From Salinicola endophyticus (GTDB lineage Bacteria; Pseudomonadota; Gammaproteobacteria; Pseudomonadales; Halomonadaceae), in NCBI RefSeq assembly GCF_040536835.1, contig NZ_CP159578.1, positions 1,798,001-1,862,000 on the forward strand: a DNA stretch of 64,000 nucleotides, given 5' to 3'. Below the pieces are notes generated by a model, which had not been told where the DNA came from, ran no database searches, and was given only the letters and a program-made list of their open reading frames with translations. Position 1 is the first letter of the stretch. Each line of letters starts with the position of its first letter. Below, one piece after another: positions 27,720-37,085 of this stretch. The position numbers and the translations under genes are program-made.

Positions 27720-27802
27720 GGTTTTTCGAGCGGCGCCGCGCCCTGGCTGGCGCCGGCTGCGAGCCGTCATTTCACGCCCCTTTTCTCTGGACCGAGCCCC
27801 AC

Positions 27803-27874
27803 ATGCAACCGGATAGCCGACGCCCCGTGTGTTCCAGCGCCCTGATGCGCCACGTCAAGCGTTGGCGATGGTGA
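27803..27874 (+). CDS. Candidate trp operon leader peptide (trpL-like)
   Basis: A 23-codon frame lies between gph and trpE. It ends in codons for Met-Arg-His-Val-Lys-Arg-Trp-Arg-Trp followed by TGA, with two Trp codons at 27863-27865 and 27869-27871. An internal in-frame ATG at 27845 gives a nine-residue form. Trp is the rarest residue, so two in three codons immediately before a stop, 60 bp upstream of trpE, fits a ribosome-stalling leader. The Trp-codon segment GGCGATGG (27864-27871) can pair with CCGATTGCC (27883-27891). Ribosome sites are weak and I could not draw a convincing terminator hairpin; only a five-base pair (TCAGC/GCTGA) precedes TTTT at 27910. Confidence 0.5.
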   Translation: MQPDSRRPVCSSALMRHVKRWRW

Positions 27875-27933
27875 CCGTCAGCCCGATTGCCTTATCTGCC
27901 TGTCGCTGATTTTCACTGTTGGAGCCCGGTCTC

Positions 27934-29436
27934 ATGACGATGACCCCTGAGCGTTTTGCCGAGCTGGCGCAAGCCGGCTACAACCGTATTCCCGTGACCC
28001 GCGACGTGCTCGCCGATCTGGATACGCCGCTGTCGACCTATCTCAAGCTGGCCGATGCCCCCTGGACCTTCCTGCTCGAATCGGTACAGGGCGGCGAGAA
28101 GTGGGGGCGCTACTCGATCATCGGTCTGCCCAGCCGCGAGCGCATCGAGGTGCGTGGCTTCACCGTACGCCATTTGATCGACGGCGAGCAGCACGGGGTC
28201 GCCGAGGTAGCCGACCCGCTGGCCTGGATCGAGCAGTTCCAGGCGCGCTTCAAGGTGCCGCACCTGGATGATCAGCCGCGCTTCGACGGCGGCCTGGTGG
28301 GCTATTTCGGTTACGACACCATCCGCTACATCGAACCGCGGCTGCGCAGCGAGCGCGCCGCCGAGAAGCCCGACCCGATCGGGGTGCCGGACATTCTGCT
28401 GATGGTGTGCGACGACCTGGTGGTGTTCGACAATCTCTCTGGCCGGCTGCAGCTGTGGACCCACGCCGACCCGCAGGAGACGGATGCGCTGGCCTCGGCC
28501 TGGGAGCGGCTCGAGGCGCTCGAACTCAAGCTGCGTAGCGCGACCTTCAACACCCTGAGCCCGGGTACCGGGCGCAACGACGTGGCCGAACAGGACTTCC
28601 ACGCCAGCTTCAGCGAGCAGGGCTACAAGGAGGCGGTGGCGCGTATCAAGGAGTACGTGCTGGCCGGCGATCTGATGCAGTGCGTCCCCTCCCAGCGCAT
28701 GTCGATCCCGTATCAGGCGCCGCCGCTGGATCTCTACCGCGCCCTGCGCAGTCTCAACCCGTCGCCCTACATGTTCTTCCTCAATCTGGACGATCACCAC
28801 GTGGTCGGTGCCTCGCCGGAGATCCTGACCCGGCTGGAGGGTGACGAGGTCACGGTGCGGCCGATCGCCGGTACGCGTCCGCGTGGCGCCACGCCGGCCG
28901 AGGACAAGGCGCTGGAGGAGGAGCTGCTGGCCGATCCCAAGGAGATCGCCGAGCACCTGATGCTGATCGACCTGGGACGCAACGACATCGGCCGCATCAG
29001 CCAGACCGGGACGGTGGAGGTGACCGATCGCATGGCGATCGAGCGCTACTCCCACGTCATGCACATCGTTTCCAACGTCACCGGCAAGCTGCGCGGCGGC
29101 ATGTCGGCGATGGATGTGCTGCGCGCCACCTTCCCTGCGGGGACGCTCTCCGGGGCGCCCAAGATTCGCGCCCTGGAGGTGATCGACGAGCTCGAACCGG
29201 TCAAGCGCGGCATCTATTCCGGCGCGGTGGGCTATCTCTCCTGGCACGGCAACATGGACATGGCGATCGCCATCCGCACCGCTGTGCTCAAGGATGGCGA
29301 GCTGCACGTGCAGGCGGGCGGGGGCATCGTCGCCGACTCCGATCCCGACGACGAGTGGCAGGAGACGCTCAACAAGCGCCGCGCGCTGTTCCGCGCGGTG
29401 GCGATGGCGGAGAAAGGGCTCGACAACCTCGACTGA
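27934..29436 (+). CDS. trpE: Anthranilate synthase component I
   Basis: 500-residue chorismate-using enzyme that makes anthranilate together with TrpG, the first committed step of tryptophan synthesis. The N-terminal regulatory part has [18 protein letters not shown] (Trp feedback site region). The catalytic part has [61 protein letters not shown] and the C-terminal [21 protein letters not shown] at 27934 is preceded by TTGGAG. It follows gph and the leader-like frame; the trpG-trpD-trpC genes are not within the window. Regulation by Trp-dependent attenuation is inferred from the leader. Confidence 0.97.
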   Translation: MTMTPERFAELAQAGYNRIPVTRDVLADLDTPLSTYLKLADAPWTFLLESVQGGEKWGRYSIIGLPSRERIEVRGFTVRHLIDGEQHGVAEVADPLAWIEQFQARFKVPHLDDQPRFDGGLVGYFGYDTIRYIEPRLRSERAAEKPDPIGVPDILLMVCDDLVVFDNLSGRLQLWTHADPQETDALASAWERLEALELKLRSATFNTLSPGTGRNDVAEQDFHASFSEQGYKEAVARIKEYVLAGDLMQCVPSQRMSIPYQAPPLDLYRALRSLNPSPYMFFLNLDDHHVVGASPEILTRLEGDEVTVRPIAGTRPRGATPAEDKALEEELLADPKEIAEHLMLIDLGRNDIGRISQTGTVEVTDRMAIERYSHVMHIVSNVTGKLRGGMSAMDVLRATFPAGTLSGAPKIRALEVIDELEPVKRGIYSGAVGYLSWHGNMDMAIAIRTAVLKDGELHVQAGGGIVADSDPDDEWQETLNKRRALFRAVAMAEKGLDNLD

Positions 29437-29487
29437 CGTCGTCGGCTGTCATTCTGGTGTCATGCTTGTCGCTTTCCATCGGGAGGC

Positions 29488-30249
29488 ATGACCCATGCCA
29501 ATTCCGCTTCTCGCGATGATCTCCGACCCGCTGTCGCCGCCGCGCGCCAGCGGACCCTGCCACCGCGGCGTCACGTCATGACACGCGCCTGGCGCTGGTG
29601 GCGGGTGGCCTTGGTGGCGGGGCTCGGCGTCGCCCTGTGTGTGCTGTTCGCGGCGCACGGCGGCGTGCCCCGTGGCTGGCTCGAAGAGCTCCAGCTGCTG
29701 CCTTTCACCCTCGCCATGATCGTACTGCCGGCGCTGGGCGTACCCATGACTCCCTTCTTCATCATCGCCGGGCTGCGCTTCGGCGTGGCCGGCGGTCTTG
29801 CCGTGGCCGCACTGGCGACGCTATGCAATCTGCTGCTCTGCTATGCCATCGCCCACTCTCGCCTGCGTCCGCGTCTGCGTCAGTTGCTTCAGCGGCGTTT
29901 CCCGGCGCTGGCGGCGCTCGACGTGGATCGCCGCAGCGCCTGGCGAGTGACCTTCCTGATCAAGCTGGTGCCGGGCGTGCCGATGTTCGTCAAGCACTAC
30001 GCCCTCGGTGTGGCCGGTGTGCCGCGCTCGATCTATCTCACGGTGGCGCTGCTGACCACGGGCCCTTATGGGGTGGCCTTCGTGGTTCTGGGAGAGTCCG
30101 CCCTGAGTGGGGATCTAGGGCAGGCGCTGGGCGCGCTGGCGGCACTGGCGCTGATTGCAGTGTCGCTGCTGGCCTGGCGTCAGGCGCGCCGGCGTCGGCT
30201 GGCACAGCGGGCAATCAAGAGTGACGCAGGGCGAGTGAAAGGCGGATAG
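29488..30249 (+). CDS. VTT/DedA-like (TVP38/TMEM64-type) membrane protein
   Basis: 253 residues with several hydrophobic helices after about residue 35. LGVPMTPFFIIAGLRFGVAG resembles the VTT-domain F..(A)G..(F)G entry motif, and FLIKLVPGVPMFVKHYALGV the second re-entrant motif of the family. DedA/VTT proteins are lipid scramblase-type transporters or membrane-homeostasis proteins; the substrate is not given by the sequence. The start is uncertain: ATG at 29488 has GGGAGG but only one base away, while in-frame ATG at 29578 (MTRAWRWWRVAL) starts just before the first helix. The last residues are basic. It is separated from trpE by about 50 bp. Confidence 0.75.
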   Translation: MTHANSASRDDLRPAVAAARQRTLPPRRHVMTRAWRWWRVALVAGLGVALCVLFAAHGGVPRGWLEELQLLPFTLAMIVLPALGVPMTPFFIIAGLRFGVAGGLAVAALATLCNLLLCYAIAHSRLRPRLRQLLQRRFPALAALDVDRRSAWRVTFLIKLVPGVPMFVKHYALGVAGVPRSIYLTVALLTTGPYGVAFVVLGESALSGDLGQALGALAALALIAVSLLAWRQARRRRLAQRAIKSDAGRVKGG

Positions 30250-30376
30250 AGGGCGAATAGACGAGGCAGCCAGACGACGCCGAGCAGGCTCGCCGCGCCG
30301 CCGGCACCGCCGCCCGCGTCAGGGCCGGCGGCGATGGGGGGGGGGTAGCGCGTTGCGTTGGCTCAGTCGGCCTGGT

Positions 30377-31294
30377 TCAGTCGACCTGGCCCAGCAGCAG
30401 GAACTCGATCAGCGCCTTCTGCGCGTGGAGGCGGTTGCCGGCCTCCTGCCACACCACCGCGCGCGGGTCGTCGAGCAGGGTGGTGCTGATCTCTTCGCCG
30501 CGATGCGCCGGCAGGCAGTGCAGGAAGATGGCGTCGGCGGCGGCCTGGTCGAGCAGCGCTTCGGTGACCTGGAAGCCGTCGAAATCGCGCTCGCGCTTGG
30601 CCTGCTCCTCCTCCTGGCCCATAGAGGCCCACACGTCGGTGGTCACCAGATCGGCACCGCGCACGGCCACGCTGGGGTCGCGCACGATCAGCGCGTGGTC
30701 ACCGGCGGCATCGAGAATGTCCTGACGTGGCTCGTAGCCCTGCGGGCAGCAGATGCGCAGCTGGAAGTCGAACTGCCGGGCGGCGTTGATCCAGGAGTGG
30801 CACATGTTGTTGCCATCGCCGATCCAGACGGCGGTCTTGCCCGTGACCGCGCCGCGGCACTCGGTCCAGGTCATGACGTCGGCGAGCAGCTGGCACGGAT
30901 GGTAGTCATCGGTGAGGGCGTTGATCACCGGCACCGTGCTGCTGGCGGCGAACGTCTCGAGACCGTCGTGGGAGAAGGTACGGATCATCACCGCATCGAC
31001 CATCTCCGAGAGCACCCGGGCGGTGTCGCCGATCGGTTCGCCGCGGCCGAGCTGGGTATCGCGCGGCGACAGGAACAGCGCATGCCCGCCGAACTGAGCC
31101 ATTGCGGTCTCGAACGAGACCCGGGTGCGGGTCGAGGACTTCTCGAAGATCATCGCCAGGGTACGATTGCTGAAAGGGGTGTAGGTCGGCCCCTGGGTCT
31201 TCAGTTCGTGCTTGATCTTGATCGCGCGCTGAATCAGATAGGCGAGCTCGTCGCGGGAGAGATCCAGCAGGGTCAGAAAGTGGCGTGCGCTCAT
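30377..31294 (-). CDS. argF: Ornithine carbamoyltransferase
   Basis: 305-residue enzyme that forms citrulline from ornithine and carbamoyl phosphate in arginine synthesis. The carbamoyl-phosphate motif [29 protein letters not shown], and the ornithine/catalytic motif [12 protein letters not shown] are all intact. Length matches anabolic OTCases. The ATG at 31294 has only a weak upstream GGGAA. The MITE-like copy 2 begins 24 bp upstream of the start, so the promoter may lie within or beyond it. A run of ten G occurs downstream at 30336-30345. The order argF-grxD-rnt-argG is also what I remember in Pseudomonas. Confidence 0.96.
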   Translation of the reverse strand: MSARHFLTLLDLSRDELAYLIQRAIKIKHELKTQGPTYTPFSNRTLAMIFEKSSTRTRVSFETAMAQFGGHALFLSPRDTQLGRGEPIGDTARVLSEMVDAVMIRTFSHDGLETFAASSTVPVINALTDDYHPCQLLADVMTWTECRGAVTGKTAVWIGDGNNMCHSWINAARQFDFQLRICCPQGYEPRQDILDAAGDHALIVRDPSVAVRGADLVTTDVWASMGQEEEQAKRERDFDGFQVTEALLDQAAADAIFLHCLPAHRGEEISTTLLDDPRAVVWQEAGNRLHAQKALIEFLLLGQVD

Positions 31295-31317
31295 GGGCAG
31301 TTCCCGTTCGTTTTGGC

Positions 31318-31482
31318 CAAGGAATCACTGCATAAATGCCTGCACAAGCGAATGGCTGCGTTACGCGGTACTGGAACGCCAGCTCGGTCGAAAGCTCGCC
31401 TAACCCCATGTTATGTCTCGCTTTCTGCGTTCCGGGCGCCTTGCCCTTCATCTTGTTCGGCGATTTATTCAGCGTTTCCCTA
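31318..31482. repeat. MITE-like element, copy 2
   Basis: Second copy of the element at 17134-17282. The left end is AAGGAATCACTGCATAAATGCC and the right end ATTTATTCAGCGTTTCCCTA, whose complement TAGGGAAACGCTGAATAAAT makes an imperfect terminal inverted repeat. Relative to copy 1 it has about 16 extra bases in the middle (around 31377-31394, GCCAGCTCGGTCGAAA). No transposase frame is present. It lies 24 bp upstream of argF. Frames through it on either strand look like proteins only because the repeat is conserved. Confidence 0.8.
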
Positions 31483-31890
31483 ATTCTGCGGCAGCGCCCC
31501 TCGCGCCGCGCGGCAAACTCGAATATCGGTCGCCGAGTGGCGGCGGCCGGTTCGCTGCAGGGCGGCCTCGACATCACGCGGTCAAGGCCGCGCGGGGAGG
31601 GCCTGCAAAGAAAAAAAGCGCCGCGAGCGAAAAGCCGTCTGAACGGATCGCTGAACGGCGCCGTCACCGGCTGAGCTGCATGCCGGTTCGTGCGAGAGTC
31701 GTTCATCCTAACCAGCCCCCTGCAGCCGCGCAATGGCCCGCAGTGGCGACGGCTGGCCAGAGTAGGTTGGCGATCGCCGGGGCAGGGGTGTTTTCGTGCC
31801 ACGTCATCAGTAGAATGAGTACCACGGTCAAACTTCATGCAGCCACGCGACGGGCGCCGTGATCGCGCCCGTCCCGTCAAAGGACGTCCC
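31483..31890. other. ~400-bp non-coding stretch between the repeat element and grxD
   Basis: No gene is supported. The stretch holds GC-rich sequence with an A-rich pocket (AAAGAAAAAAAGCG around 31607-31620). It also has a possible promoter-like AGTAGAATGAG near 31810, about 80 bp before the grxD start. A frame on the reverse strand crosses the whole region, but its composition is Arg/Pro/Ser-rich noise. Confidence 0.5.
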
Positions 31891-32235
31891 ATGAGCGATA
31901 CCCTCGATACCATCAAGCAGCAGATCGGCGACAACGCGATCCTGCTCTACATGAAAGGCACTCCGCAGCTGCCGCAGTGCGGCTTCTCCGCCCAGGCGGT
32001 GCAGGCGCTGATGGCTTGCGGCGAGCGTTTCGCCTTCGTCAACATCCTGGACAACCCGGACATTCGCGCCGAGCTGCCCAAGTACGCCAGCTGGCCGACC
32101 TTTCCGCAGCTGTGGATCAATGGTGAGCTGGTCGGCGGCTGCGATATCATCGTCGAGATGTACCAGAGCGGTGAGCTCGAGCCGATGGTCAAGGAAGCGG
32201 CGGCGAAGTCGGCGGAAGCTTCCAGCGACAGCTGA
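31891..32235 (+). CDS. grxD: Monothiol glutaredoxin (Grx4 type)
   Basis: 114-residue cytoplasmic protein that binds a glutathione-ligated [2Fe-2S] cluster and delivers it to targets, often with BolA. The active site is PQCGFS (single Cys of the CGFS class), preceded by LYMKGTPQ, and followed by SWPTFPQLWINGELVGGCD for glutathione binding. ATG at 31891 follows AAAGGA. The C-terminus is acidic/Ser-rich. A strong bidirectional terminator follows at 32278. Confidence 0.96.
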   Translation: MSDTLDTIKQQIGDNAILLYMKGTPQLPQCGFSAQAVQALMACGERFAFVNILDNPDIRAELPKYASWPTFPQLWINGELVGGCDIIVEMYQSGELEPMVKEAAAKSAEASSDS

Positions 32236-32277
32236 GCAGACGTTTCCTTTATCGCGGCCATAGGTCGCGAGACTAGA

Positions 32278-32322
32278 AACGCCAACGCCGCCCCGAATTC
32301 GGGGCGGCGTTGGCGTTTTTAG
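32278..32322. terminator. Perfect 40-bp palindrome with T tract between convergent grxD and rnt
   Basis: From 32278 to 32317 the sequence AACGCCAACGCCGCCCCGAA is followed by its exact reverse complement, with GAATTC at the centre, and then TTT on the + strand. This is a canonical intrinsic terminator for grxD. The reverse strand ends in GTTTC, so it can also serve rnt. I count no mismatch. Confidence 0.9.
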
Positions 32323-32372
32323 AGAGGCGTTTTCAGCGGGTCTTGTGCAGACGGGTGCACTCGACGCAGGGC

Positions 32373-33038
32373 TCAAATATCCTCGAAGCCCTGCTCGCGC
32401 ATCGCCAGGTGCCAGCCGCCGAGATCCTTGAAGCGGTTGACGATGGCGCAGAACAGCGCGGCGGTGCGTTCGGTGTCGTAGCTGGCCGAGTGCGCCTCGG
32501 CGTTGTCGAACTCGATACCGGCGGCCTGACAGGCGCGGGCGAGTACGGTCTGGCCGTAGGCCAGCGCCGACAGGGTGGCGGTATCGAAACTCGAGAAGGG
32601 GTGAAACGGGTTGCGCTTGATGCCGCAGCGCTGGATCGCGGCGTTCAAGAAGCCGTGATCGAAGGCGGCGTTGTGTCCGACCAGAATGGCCCGCGTGCAG
32701 CCGTGGGACTTGATCGTCTTGCGGATCGGCTTGAACAGACCGTCCAGCGCCTCTTTCTCGCTCACCGCGATCTGCTGGCGGAAGGGGCTGTCGAGATCGA
32801 TGCCGGTGAAGTCCAGCGCCGACTGTTCGACATTGGCCCCCGCGAACGGCACCACATGGAAGGAGAGCGTCTCCAGTGGCAGCAGGTTGCCCTGTTCGTC
32901 CATCGTCAGCGGCACTGCCGCGACCTCGAGCAGGGCATCGGTGGCGGCGTTGAAGCCGCCGGTCTCGATATCGACCACCACCGGGAGATATCCACGAAAA
33001 CGCTGCGCCATCAGCTCTCTCGTGCTGGCGTCCGACAT
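32373..33038 (-). CDS. rnt: Ribonuclease T
   Basis: 221-residue DEDD-family 3'-5' exoribonuclease that trims tRNA and other stable RNA 3' ends. [11 protein letters not shown] supplies the first Asp-Glu pair, [12 protein letters not shown] the second Asp, and [14 protein letters not shown] the His and final Asp. [17 protein letters not shown] and [11 protein letters not shown] are family-typical. The ATG at 33038 follows GGGAG. It is convergent with grxD and divergent from argG across a 317-bp gap. Confidence 0.95.
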   Translation of the reverse strand: MSDASTRELMAQRFRGYLPVVVDIETGGFNAATDALLEVAAVPLTMDEQGNLLPLETLSFHVVPFAGANVEQSALDFTGIDLDSPFRQQIAVSEKEALDGLFKPIRKTIKSHGCTRAILVGHNAAFDHGFLNAAIQRCGIKRNPFHPFSSFDTATLSALAYGQTVLARACQAAGIEFDNAEAHSASYDTERTAALFCAIVNRFKDLGGWHLAMREQGFEDI

Positions 33039-33185
33039 GCAAGTACTCCCGTTGCCTGGGTTGGCGGCGATGGCACCGCCCGAATCGAAGCAGCGCCGCG
33101 TGGCACGTCCTCGCGAGACGGCCGCCGTGGCGCTTGTGTTGAATGGCGAAAAGTCTAGCAGTTTCGGGCCTCGGCGTCCTGCCGC

Positions 33186-33218
33186 TCGGTATTCGTGCGG
33201 GGGCGAGGGCGTTATAAT
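33186..33218 (+). promoter_or_regulatory. Possible argG promoter
   Basis: TATAAT (33213-33218) is a perfect -10 hexamer, in GCGTTATAATCC. No convincing -35 is seen 16-18 bases upstream (CGGTATTCG), so it may depend on an activator. It lies about 140 bp before the argG ATG in the 317-bp gap between rnt and argG, which otherwise shows nothing I can name. Confidence 0.4.
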
Positions 33219-33355
33219 CCGGGATCGATTCGCGCGCACAGCCGCCCGTGCCGCCCGCCGCGGGCGGCTGTGCCACCATCAGCCACGCTCGACGCCAGCC
33301 GTTCGAGCGCTCTTGGCCTTCGTGCCTCGAGACGTCACACCCAAGGAGTTGCCGC

Positions 33356-34576
<1,221 letters not shown>

Positions 34577-34583
34577 GGCCGAA

Positions 34584-34605
34584 ACCGGCGCGGTGCCGCG
34601 CCGGT
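34584..34605. terminator. Short hairpin between argG and the HlyU-family gene
   Basis: ACCGGCGCGG and CCGCGCCGGT flank TG, giving a near-perfect 22-nt palindrome. It has no T tract and sits only 22 bp before the next ATG, so it may be a partial terminator, an mRNA-end stabiliser or a chance GC palindrome. Confidence 0.35.
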
Positions 34606-34627
34606 CATCGCACGAGGGGAGGGTGCC

Positions 34628-34936
34628 ATGCTCAAGAAACTGTTCTCCGGCCTGCTGGGTGGCGGGCGCGAAGCGGATGCGGCCAAGCCGCAGAAGGAGC
34701 GCGAGGCGATCGAGTACAAGGGGTTTCTGATCGTGCCGGCGCCGCAGGCGGCCAACGGTCAGTACCGGGTCAGCGGCTGGATTCGCAAGCCCGGCGACGA
34801 TGGCCAGATGCGCGAGCGGCGCTTCGAGCGCTCCGACGTGGTGCCTGGCGAAGATGCCTGCGTGGCGCTGACGGTGAGCAAGAGCCAGCGCTATATCGAT
34901 GATATCGGTGAGGCGATGTTCGAGCAGGCGCACTGA
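34628..34936 (+). CDS. HlyU-family protein
   Basis: 102-residue small protein. MLKKLFSGLLGG is an amphipathic N-terminus, followed by IEYKGFLIVPAPQAANGQYRVSGWIRK and FERSDVVPGEDACVALTVSKSQRYIDDIG. I recognise it as PF10115 (HlyU), named after the Vibrio haemolysin activator, although that name covers more than one family and DNA-binding is not apparent here. It follows argG after about 50 bp, with GAGGGGAGGGTGCC before the ATG giving a strong ribosome site. It is followed by a clear terminator at 34964. Confidence 0.82.
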   Translation: MLKKLFSGLLGGGREADAAKPQKEREAIEYKGFLIVPAPQAANGQYRVSGWIRKPGDDGQMRERRFERSDVVPGEDACVALTVSKSQRYIDDIGEAMFEQAH

Positions 34937-34963
34937 GCCCGGCCATTCCCCTGGTCAAACGAT

Positions 34964-34994
34964 GACGGCGCCCCTGGGCGCCGTCGTCTTTTGT
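34964..34994 (+). terminator. Intrinsic terminator after the argG/HlyU-family genes
   Basis: GACGGCGCCC pairs with GGGCGCCGTC around a short CTG loop (34964-34987), and TCTTTT follows. This is a canonical rho-independent terminator on the + strand. Confidence 0.85.
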
Positions 34995-35081
34995 GCTCTC
35001 CTATTTTTTTGTACCGCCCTCGTTCGCGCTGCGCACCTCTCCCTCGTCCGCAGATGCTGCTGACTGGAAAAAGCCCTTGCT

Positions 35082-35171
35082 CGAGACAGCCCGAGTTGAG
35101 ATAGCCCTACTCGAGATAGTACTACTCGACATGGCCCCATGCGAAATAGCCCATGTGAGATAGCCCCATGA
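35082..35171 (+). repeat. Degenerate 15-nt tandem repeats running into the DUF3524 gene start
   Basis: Six successive units of about 15 nt share GA(G/A/C)A(T/C)(A/G)GCCC.ACTC: 35082 (CGAGACAGCCCGAGTT), 35098 (GAGATAGCCCTACTC), 35113 (GAGATAGTACTACTC), 35128 (GACATGGCCCCATGC), 35143 (GAAATAGCCCATGT) and 35157 (GAGATAGCCCCATGA). The last unit includes the ATG at 35168 of the next gene, so the array replaces the usual leader and forms the translation-initiation region. No classic AGGAGG is present there. Confidence 0.7.
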
Positions 35172-36220
35172 AAGCGCTACTGCTGTCCGCCTACGCCGCG
35201 GTGAGCCATCGGGTCTGGGCCGATGGCCTGGTGGCTGCCTTCCCCGAGATCGCCTGGACGCGCCTGGAACTGCCGCCGCGCCACTTCGCCTGGTCGATCC
35301 GCGCCAACCCGCTGATCTGGCAGGTCACCCAGGAGGCGGCGCTGGCGCAGACATACGATCTGGTGGTGGCGACTTCGATGGTGGATCTGGCCACCCTGGT
35401 CGGGCTCTGCCCGGCGCTGGCTCGGGCGCACAAGGTGGTCTACTTCCACGAGAACCAGTTCGCCTTTCCCGCCTCCGCCCAGCAGACCCCGCGCCCCGAG
35501 CCGATGATGGTCAATCTCTACGCGGCCATGGCGGCGGATAGCGTGGTGTTCAACAGCCGCTACAACCGCGACAGCTTCTGTGACGGCGTGCGTGACTTTC
35601 TCGGCCGCATGCCGGGCCGGCCGCGTCCTCAGGCCTGGCTCGAGAGCCTGGCCGAGCGCGCCCGGGTGCTGCCGGTGCCGCTGCCCGAGTCGGCGCCGCG
35701 CCAGGCCAACGGCGGCAACCGGATCGTGTGGAACCACCGCTGGGAGTATGACAAGAATCCGGAGGCGTTCTTCGCCGCCCTGGGGCAGCTGATCGAGGAG
35801 GAGGTGGCGTTCGAGGTCGCCGTCATGGGCCAGCAGTTCCGCGCCCGCCCGGCGATCTTCGATCAGGCCCGTGACTGGCTGGGTGAGCGCGTGGTGTGCT
35901 GGGGCGAACAGCCCGGCGAGGTCTATCACCAGATGCTCGACTCGGGCGCCATCGTGGTCTCCACCACCGATCACGAATTCCAGGGTTTGGCGATCATGGA
36001 GGCGGTGACCCGCGGCTGTGTGCCGCTGGTGCCCGACCGGCTCTGCTTCCCTGACTACTACGACGACGTCTACCGCTATCGCGGTGGCGCCGAGGCGCTG
36101 GCCGCGCGCCTGGGGCAGTGGCTGCGTCATCCCGAGCAGCGCCCGGCGCTACCCGATGCCCGCGCCTGGCAGTGGCCACGCTGGCGCGACGCCTATGCTG
36201 CCGTGCTGGGGGTTGAGTAG
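35168..36220 (+). CDS. DUF3524 glycosyltransferase (tRNA-queuosine mannosyltransferase-like)
   Basis: 350-residue cytoplasmic GT-B protein. The N-terminal DUF3524 domain shows LLLSAYAAVSHRVWADGL, FAWSIRANPLIW, DLVVATSMVDLATL, VVYFHENQFAFP and VVFNSRYNRDSF. The C-terminal nucleotide-sugar part has RIVWNHRWEYDKNPEAFF, VVSTTDHEFQGLAIMEAVTRG and LVPDRLCFPDYYDDVY. This is the family of vertebrate GTDC1, shown to mannosylate queuosine in tRNA-Asp. Bacterial homologues exist, but the modification has not been established for them as far as I know. ATG at 35168 sits at the end of the 15-nt repeat array. It is preceded by a terminator, so it is its own transcription unit. Confidence 0.85.
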   Translation: MKALLLSAYAAVSHRVWADGLVAAFPEIAWTRLELPPRHFAWSIRANPLIWQVTQEAALAQTYDLVVATSMVDLATLVGLCPALARAHKVVYFHENQFAFPASAQQTPRPEPMMVNLYAAMAADSVVFNSRYNRDSFCDGVRDFLGRMPGRPRPQAWLESLAERARVLPVPLPESAPRQANGGNRIVWNHRWEYDKNPEAFFAALGQLIEEEVAFEVAVMGQQFRARPAIFDQARDWLGERVVCWGEQPGEVYHQMLDSGAIVVSTTDHEFQGLAIMEAVTRGCVPLVPDRLCFPDYYDDVYRYRGGAEALAARLGQWLRHPEQRPALPDARAWQWPRWRDAYAAVLGVE

Positions 36221-36313
36221 CGCGCTCGAACGTCGACGCTCGGGGCTGGCGGCGACACCGATAACCCCCTATCGTTAAGCCAAGTTTGATCTCTAGCCAA
36301 GGATGCTCCGCTC

Positions 36314-36976
36314 ATGATCGTCGTCCATCACCTGGAAAACTCCCGCTCCCAGCGCATCCTCTGGATGCTCGAAGAGCTGGAACTCGATTACGAGATCGAG
36401 ATCTACCGCCGTGATCCCAAGACCATGCTGGCACCCGCGGCGCTGAAACGGATCCATCCGCTCGGCAAGTCGCCGGTCATCACCGACGATACTCATATGG
36501 TGGCGGAATCCGGCGCGATCATCGAATATCTCGTCACCCGCTATGGTGGCGAAGCTCTGGTGCCGGAGACCGGGACGCCGGAGCGGCTGCGTTATACCTA
36601 CTGGATGCATTACGCCGAAGGCTCGGCCATGCCGTTGCTGGTGATGAGACTGGTATTTTCGAAGTTGGGCAAACCGCCCGTACCTGCGGTCATCCGGCCC
36701 ATCGGCAAACTGCTGGCCAATGGCGTCCGGCAGAAGTTCCTCGACCCCCAACTCGAGATGCATCTCGATTACTGGGAGCGTGAACTGAGCCAGCACGCTT
36801 GGTTCGCAGGAGAGGCATTCAGCGCGGCCGATATTCAGATGAGCTTCCCGTTGCTGGCGGCTGAAAGTCGTGCCGACCTCTCCGAGCGTCCTCATATCAG
36901 AAAAGTGTTGCAGAATATGCGCGACCGTCCGGCCTATCAAAGGGCGATCGAGAGAGGCGGTGAGTTGCGGTTGTGA
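36314..36976 (+). CDS. Glutathione S-transferase
   Basis: 220-residue cytosolic GST. The thioredoxin-fold N-terminal domain is MIVVHHLENSRSQRILWMLE, with the Ser/Arg at the glutathione thiolate, then IHPLGKSPVITDDTHMVAESGAI (cis-Pro and the E-S-G-A glutathione motif). The C-terminal all-helical domain holds FAGEAFSAADIQMSFPL and the capping-box Asp. E. coli YfcF/YliJ-type relationship is possible; the substrate is unknown. ATG at 36314 follows AAGGAT. Third-position GC is lower than its neighbours, for example AAAGTGTTGCAGAATATGCG, hinting at a different history. Confidence 0.9.
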   Translation: MIVVHHLENSRSQRILWMLEELELDYEIEIYRRDPKTMLAPAALKRIHPLGKSPVITDDTHMVAESGAIIEYLVTRYGGEALVPETGTPERLRYTYWMHYAEGSAMPLLVMRLVFSKLGKPPVPAVIRPIGKLLANGVRQKFLDPQLEMHLDYWERELSQHAWFAGEAFSAADIQMSFPLLAAESRADLSERPHIRKVLQNMRDRPAYQRAIERGGELRL

Positions 36977-37085
36977 GATCTTGTGTATCCCGGTTGGGAG
37001 AGACGGGGTGATCGGCTCGGTAGTTCCTGTACGGGTGGGTGGTGTCGTCAGCCCTGCGTGCATTGCCATGGATCAAGGAGTGTCT

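Noticed and set aside
27913..29307. A 464-codon open frame on the - strand over trpE
   Set aside because: It mirrors trpE codons and shows no family motif; trpE is complete on the + strand.
30336..30345. Run of ten G as a phase-variation tract
   Set aside because: It lies in the gap downstream of argF and of the VTT-family gene, not in a coding start or promoter that I can identify.
31336..31674. Small frame through the repeat element (similar to one at 17067-17393)
   Set aside because: The similarity between the two frames is explained by the repeated DNA element, not by a protein family.
30906..31934. A 342-codon - strand open frame spanning the argF start, repeat element and grxD leader
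   Set aside because: It crosses the MITE-like element and a non-coding stretch, and overlaps argF and grxD. Its composition is Arg/Ser/Pro-rich.
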